Below are positions 61,354-64,000 of a DNA stretch of 64,000 bases, one piece after another. The position numbers and the translations under genes were made by a program. The number at the start of each line of letters is the position of its first letter. The stretch's first letter is position 1. The notes beneath the pieces are model-generated. The model saw only the letters and a program-made list of their open reading frames with translations, searched no databases and was not told the DNA's origin. The stretch is from Cryptomeria japonica. Lineage: Eukaryota > Streptophyta > Pinopsida > Cupressales > Cupressaceae. The stretch is taken from contig NC_081405.1 of NCBI RefSeq assembly GCF_030272615.1, positions 575,903,752 to 575,967,751 of the forward strand, given 5' to 3'.

Positions 61354-61613
61354 TCACCATCAGTTGTTTTGTTTTCAAACTTTCTTAAGTTTAAACCTAG
61401 ACTATCAACAGATACTTTGATCAAGTATCTTCGGGTCTCAACAGGTAAGCAAACATGGCCACCTAGATTTCAACGGGCATTTCTCCTAACCACTGATCTA
61501 AGTCTCATCAGGCTGCTATGGTTCAAAACAACTCCCACTTCACCTCGTCATCCATCAATCATTAGCATCGGGAGATTTTCTTCATCCAAACTGGAGCATC
61601 TCTTTATCCTAAG

Positions 61614-61908
61614 GCAAAAGCGCTATTTTACCAACAAAAGTGCTAGTTTCTCAACAATAGTGCTACAACCCTAACAAAAGCACTCAATCAGCTATACAAA
61701 CACGCTCAAACTGCAAACATGCTAAAACCACTATACAATAGCGCTACTTTAACTCAATAGCACTCAATTAAGCCCTCAATAGCGCTTATTAACCAAAAGC
61801 GCTAAAACTTACATACAATAGCGCTACTACCGAGCAAAAGCGCTCAAACAATGGGTCAATAGCGCCATTGCGGCACAATAGTGCTAGTTTATGGAGCAAA
61901 AGCATCAA
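61614..61908 (+). repeat. Complementary motif array of TE-A, 3' side (CAATAGCGCT)
   Basis: About fifteen copies of CAA(T/A)AGCGCTA or near variants at about 20-bp spacing: for example CAAAAGCGCTA (61615), CAATAGTGCTA (61655), CAATAGCGCTA (61736), CAATAGCGCTT (61777), CAAAAGCGCTA (61794), CAATAGCGCTA (61816), CAAAAGCGCTC (61835), CAATAGCGCCA (61857) and CAATAGTGCTA (61877). This is the reverse complement of the leader array. On the minus strand it starts about 260 bp upstream of the antisense ORF start. Confidence 0.9.
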
Positions 61909-61910
61909 AA

Positions 61911-62478
61911 CCGTAGTTCCAGCACTCTTGCTCCGACTTGACTTGGACTCAGCTAAAAACCTATCAAAAATGCATAAAAATTAAGTTTTCAAATTTGCGT
62001 ACCGCTAGTCTGTAGTCATCTAGGTGCTGGAACCGACGGACTCGCTCGAATCTGTGCTCAGTGATCGGAATCGGCATCCTGACTGCTACTCGCTCCTCCA
62101 AATGTCCCTATCACAGCTCTGATTTCCAAATGGTCGCGGTCACAAATGATCCTGTTTTCACCCCTTTCACCCCATTTATACCCTTCGTCGTCACCGTAAC
62201 TTCTCCCCGCTCACCGCCATGGCCCCCGTGAACTTCCCAAGCCCCTCATTTCTCCATGTTTCCCCCGTTTTCTTCTATTTTTCACCCATATGCCTAACTC
62301 CTTCTCTTCTACCACCTCGCCAATTTTCATTCTTTTTCAAGAGGTCGCCCGATTTTTTGAAATTTTTCAGCCCATCTCTCGAGGGGGCATACCACCCATT
62401 AAATTTACATTTTATGGGGCATTTTTCTTCACACCAGTTTTTCTTTCTTTGAAATGATGCGATAAATCGCACCATCTC
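61911..62478 (+). other. Noncoding DNA between array and polypurine tract, TE-A
   Basis: About 570 bp, C-rich on the plus strand (62150-62300), with no supported ORF. Antisense transcription of the PMD ORF would have to start in or near this stretch or in the 3' LTR. Confidence 0.5.
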
Positions 62479-62491
62479 AAAGAGGGGCAAA
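62479..62491 (+). other. Polypurine tract of TE-A
   Basis: AAAGAGGGGCAAA directly before the 3' LTR start TGTAGTC; the same tract is used by TE-B and TE-D. Confidence 0.94.
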
Positions 62492-63895
62492 TGTAGTCAC
62501 ACAAATCTATCCAGTTTAATTAAATGAATATTTCGTATTTATTTGATTAAAAATCCACTAGCCATCAATTAATTAAATAAATATTTAATTAATTCATCTC
62601 CAAACATTCTTCTATTAATTAAATAAATTATTGAATTTATTTTAATTAATTCATTAAATCAAATTCAAATCAATTAAATAAATAAAATCTATTTATTTAA
62701 TTAGATCCCCCTTTTCTTCTTTTCAATAAATTAAATTAAACATTTATTTAAATCATTATCCCCACCCCACTTGCATTTTCCTACAAATGCAACTTGCACA
62801 CATTTATTGGAATAAATGAATTTTTATTTTAATAAAATCCTATTTTCCCTCACCCACCAAATCCACTTGCAAAATCTAATCCCCTTCTAGATTCTTCTAA
62901 CCCCTTCCTAATTAACCTAATCCATCCCCTAATTATTGTCACATTCCTAAGAAAAATGGAGTCACTTCTCAAAGACTCCAAAGTCTTTGAAAAGCATTTA
63001 GTGCTTTGTGTGTTCAACAAATTAACTCCCAAAGTCTTCCAAGACCACTAATGGCTCTTACATGACTATTTATGGCTCTTACATAACCATTTATGGTTAT
63101 TTCAAACTTGTCTCCCCAAACATGTATTGTTTTGACCATATCCATCCATTTCACATTTGCACAAGAGTTTATCCATTGGATAAAAGCTTTATTCTTTGAA
63201 TAAAGAGTTTATTTATTCAACCAACCTTGACCTTAGCTCCCAGAGTCATATCAAGCATTTAATGCTTATTCCCTCCCCTCTCAACCTATCTCACATTTAC
63301 ACTTGTCATCCTAGGATTCGGTTGAAAGCCTTCACATGGATTTGAAATCATTCAATCCTGACCCTTGTTGAGATTACTCAATCTCAACCATCCATTGCTC
63401 CATTTTTCCTATAAATAGAGCCCATTTCTTCATAATCCAGATCTTGAAAACTTGTATGCATTTAAGCTATAGGCATTTTAAGAGAGCATTTTAGCATAAT
63501 TAACTCATGTATTATTATTTTGGTTAAAAATAAATCATTTTAGCATCAATAGCATAGTATTAGCTTTTCATTTCACATTTAGAGCACAATACTACAATCT
63601 CAATCCTCCATAAGCATCCATAGTGCAAAAAGCTGCTGAGAGCTACACTATTTTGGAACTTGGAGAGGAGAGGAGCAAGGGAAAAGAAGTCAAGAGCATG
63701 TTAGGAGGCATTTGGATATGCCTCATCATATTTACCTTCCTAGTTAGATATTCTATCATGCTTTTGGTATCTCTTTTGATTTGCTTGTGTAGGAAAGTAT
63801 TTTGTTTATGATTTCTAACACTAACAACTTGGCTTTTCTTCTTGTTTGTGTTTTGTTATCATTCACTAACCTTTCCTTTTTTTTGCAGAGCATCA
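62492..63895 (+). repeat. 3' LTR of TE-A
   Basis: 1404 bp, TGTAGTC to GCATCA, matching 45515-46919 along its whole length with about 42 differences and one 1-bp gap by hand count. The TATA box is at 63409-63418. Confidence 0.97.
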
Positions 63896-63900
63896 GTAAT
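63896..63900 (+). other. Right target-site duplication of TE-A (GTAAT)
   Basis: Exact repeat of 45510-45514 immediately after the terminal CA of the 3' LTR. Confidence 0.95.
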
Positions 63901-64000
63901 CATATGCAAAGGTTGTGGTCGATCATAGGTGATTGAATTGGGTTTATGTAGGAGGTTTAAGATGTTTGGTAGTGAGCTTAACCAGAACTGTACTCAGGCA
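63901..64000 (+). other. Continuation of TE-H after TE-A
   Basis: One hundred bases joined to 45509 before TE-A inserted. GT-rich, LTR-like text with no coding signal, cut by the window end. Confidence 0.35.

Larger units (their letters stand above)
45515..63895 (+). mobile_element. TE-A: full-length 18.4-kb Tat-type retrotransposon
   Basis: Both LTRs, target duplication, tRNA-Trp primer site, long leader, gag, pol and polypurine tract are present, together with an antisense plant-mobile-domain ORF and paired motif arrays. A hand count finds about 42 differences between the 1.4-kb LTRs (about 3%). Dating depends on the rate used: roughly a million years at a grass-like rate, several million at a slow gymnosperm-like rate. 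It is the youngest element in the window yet has fourteen premature stops and two frameshifts in gag-pol, so any recent mobility would have needed proteins in trans. Confidence 0.96.

Noticed and set aside
61614-61908. CRISPR-like short repeats with spacers
   Set aside because: Repeat units are only about 10 bp and degenerate, spacers are about 10 bp, there are no cas genes and the context is a plant retrotransposon.

Overview
The window is a repeat-dominated plant nuclear region. I see no intact host gene, rRNA, tRNA or CRISPR. Nearly all of it is LTR retrotransposons and their debris, mostly Ty3/gypsy of the Tat type (RT motif YVDD followed by LLAKS, two RNase H domains, G-patch, DD35E integrase), plus one Ty1/copia element. 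Large, nested, AT-rich Tat and copia elements with little else fit a big plant genome, most likely a gymnosperm; the species is inference.

Layout (names are mine). TE-C (1-~3925, +) is the 3' part of a decayed Tat element cut by the window edge. TE-D (~3930-9227, -) is a Tat element with a 3' LTR, 3' noncoding region and truncated pol. It abuts TE-E (9228-12590 or further, +), a different Ty3 element in which an extra RNase H domain lies upstream of RT. 12591-20569 holds a repeat-bearing possible giant LTR, a decayed coding tail, AT-rich DNA, CT microsatellites and a RING-H2 gene fragment. TE-F (20570-26105, -) is a copia element lacking its 5' end. TE-G (-) is an old Tat-like element whose 5' LTR, primer site and first coding block lie at 42596-44814 and whose next coding block lies at 26106-27609. 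It was split by TE-B (27610-42595, +), a Tat element. TE-A (45515-63895, +) is an 18.4-kb Tat element, structurally complete, with two 1.4-kb LTRs, a 5-bp target duplication (GTAAT), a tRNA-Trp primer site, a polypurine tract, gag-pol, and an antisense plant-mobile-domain (PMD) ORF between pol and the 3' LTR. It sits inside copia-LTR-like DNA (TE-H).

The most interesting system is in TE-A and TE-B. Each carries an antisense ORF in the 3' part of the element. Each also has an array of a roughly 10-bp motif in the 5' leader and the reverse-complement array just upstream of the antisense ORF. The motif differs between the two elements (AGCGCTATTG in A; about CRTGTCTGTG in B), but the paired architecture is the same. 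TE-D, which has no antisense ORF, shows no such array in its complete 3' region. Possible roles are a shared control or leader element for sense and antisense transcripts, or long-range 5'-3' RNA pairing. All protein-coding copies here carry stops or frameshifts. TE-A is the youngest by LTR similarity (about 42 differences in 1.4 kb by hand count), and none of the twenty premature stops I located in it is TAA, a pattern expected of CG/CHG-methylation decay.
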